Made by a program: the position numbers and the translations under genes. From Bacillota bacterium (GTDB lineage Bacteria; Bacillota; Bacilli; Alicyclobacillales; SLC66): a DNA stretch of 50,813 nt. Positions within the stretch are counted from its first letter, which is position 1. Each line of letters begins with the position of its first letter. The stretch spans positions 1 through 50,813 of the forward strand of contig JAJZEE010000015.1 of NCBI GenBank assembly GCA_021805735.1. The letters are read 5' to 3'. Of this stretch, positions 50,208 to 50,813 are shown one piece after another. The notes beneath the pieces were generated by a model. That model was given only the letters and a program-made list of their open reading frames with translations. It was not told where the DNA came from and ran no database searches.

Positions 50208-50464
50208 TGATAGGCCGGATTTGTAGGGTTATTTGTTGTTTTCTGCATATAAAAAAACTTTTAAGACATAAAGAAGCAGGGATCTCCTTTCTCATTTTTG
50301 CGCGGAGGTCTCACTTTTTTGCCGGTTTTGCGCCTTTAACAACCGATTTTCCACTCGTTGACTCCTTGTGAGCAAGGATCTAGCTTTGTATTCAGAAGAT
50401 GCGCGATTGAAGTAACTGGTATTTCGCTCCATCGCGACTACTGATGTTACGAGGTGATCTGAGT

Positions 50465-50813
50465 ATGAAAATCAGTATTGTTGTGCCAACGTTTAACGAG
50501 GGGAACAATCCAGTCGTCGTCGCTGAAACGTTGATTAAAGTTCTTCATCCGCTCGAGTTCGAACTGATCTTTGTCGATGACAGCACCTCTAAAGAGTCTG
50601 TGGAGTCGCTTGAGCATCTTTGTGAGGAGTTTTCCTGGGTACGGTATGAGCATCGTGAGCATGAGCGAAGTCTGGGAACTGCGGTTGTGCGTGGATTTGA
50701 ACTTGCCCGTGGGGAACTCATTGCAGTCATGGACTCTGACATGCAGCATCCGCCGGAACTTTTGAAGGCTATGATTGCCGCGGCGGAAATCGGTTGCGAT
50801 ATAGTTATCCCCA
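50465..50813 (+). CDS. Family 2 glycosyltransferase, polyprenyl-phosphate mannosyltransferase (DPM1)-like; 3' end outside window
   Basis: The first 116 residues are present. The start MKISIVVPTFNEGNNPVVVA is typical of GT2, followed by LIFVDDSTSKESVE, LGTAVVRGFELARGELIAVM and the metal-binding DSDMQHPPEL. This order and spacing match dolichol- or undecaprenyl-phosphate mannose (or glucose) synthases. The enzyme charges a lipid carrier with a sugar on the cytoplasmic side, which GT-C enzymes such as the protein at 44094 use outside. The ATG at 50465 follows GAGGTGATC. The reading frame runs off the window. Confidence 0.88.
   Translation, partial: MKISIVVPTFNEGNNPVVVAETLIKVLHPLEFELIFVDDSTSKESVESLEHLCEEFSWVRYEHREHERSLGTAVVRGFELARGELIAVMDSDMQHPPELLKAMIAAAEIGCDIVIP

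Overview
The window looks like a chromosomal stretch of an endospore-forming, Gram-positive, moderately GC-rich member of the Bacillota, most like the acidophilic Alicyclobacillaceae. The grounds are a gerA-type germinant receptor operon with a forespore-type promoter, a Bacillus-style tenI-thiO-thiS-thiG cluster, strong Shine-Dalgarno sites and sigma-A promoters. The genus is an inference and was not tested.

Layout. 1-3.2 kb: end of a sugar-uptake operon (CUT1 ABC permease, a large unrecognised possible carbohydrate-active protein, a GH130 phosphorylase or glycosidase). 3.4-8.4 kb: thiamine synthesis, with tenI-thiO-thiS-thiG overlapping or closely spaced and thiC behind a TPP riboswitch with its own terminator. 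8.4-12.1 kb, minus strand: germinant receptor genes in the order B-A-C, joined by ATGA overlaps. 12.2-14.7 kb: threonine-synthase-like PLP enzyme, peptide deformylase-like protein and GntR regulator. 15-17.4 kb: an AAA-type ATPase gene split at its Walker B codons by a 1,169-bp IS630-family element with TA duplication. 17.4-19.9 kb: accessory genes (squalene-cyclase-repeat protein, DUF3990-like protein and partner, RelE remnant). 19.9-21.8 kb, minus strand: ABC exporter. 21.9-29.1 kb: an acyl-CoA catabolic operon with a TetR regulator and a candidate operator; its distal end has been deleted and replaced by a TnpB element, leaving an acyl-CoA ligase fragment on one side and a carboxylase C-terminus on the other. 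29.2-34.5 kb: proline iminopeptidase, a VOC fragment, two secreted proteins and an FMN-binding glutamate-synthase-like protein.

The most interesting part is 34.6-50.8 kb. It carries two intact exosortases, each with a C-terminal EpsI-like half, and a decayed third copy. Between and beside them are three small secreted proteins ending in an [LM]PE[VA]P motif, a hydrophobic helix and an Arg cluster, which is the layout of exosortase sorting signals. Next come a coiled-coil protein overlapping a glycosyltransferase whose N-terminus resembles the c-di-GMP-binding MshEN domain, a multi-membrane glycosyltransferase-like protein, and a c-di-GMP-I riboswitch with terminator in front of a secreted glycoside-hydrolase-like protein with IPT/TIG repeats. 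A paralogous secreted hydrolase and a DPM1-like glycosyltransferase follow. I infer a c-di-GMP-responsive system that makes a surface polysaccharide and processes or anchors surface proteins by exosortase. Short motifs shared between promoter regions of this locus may mark a common regulator.
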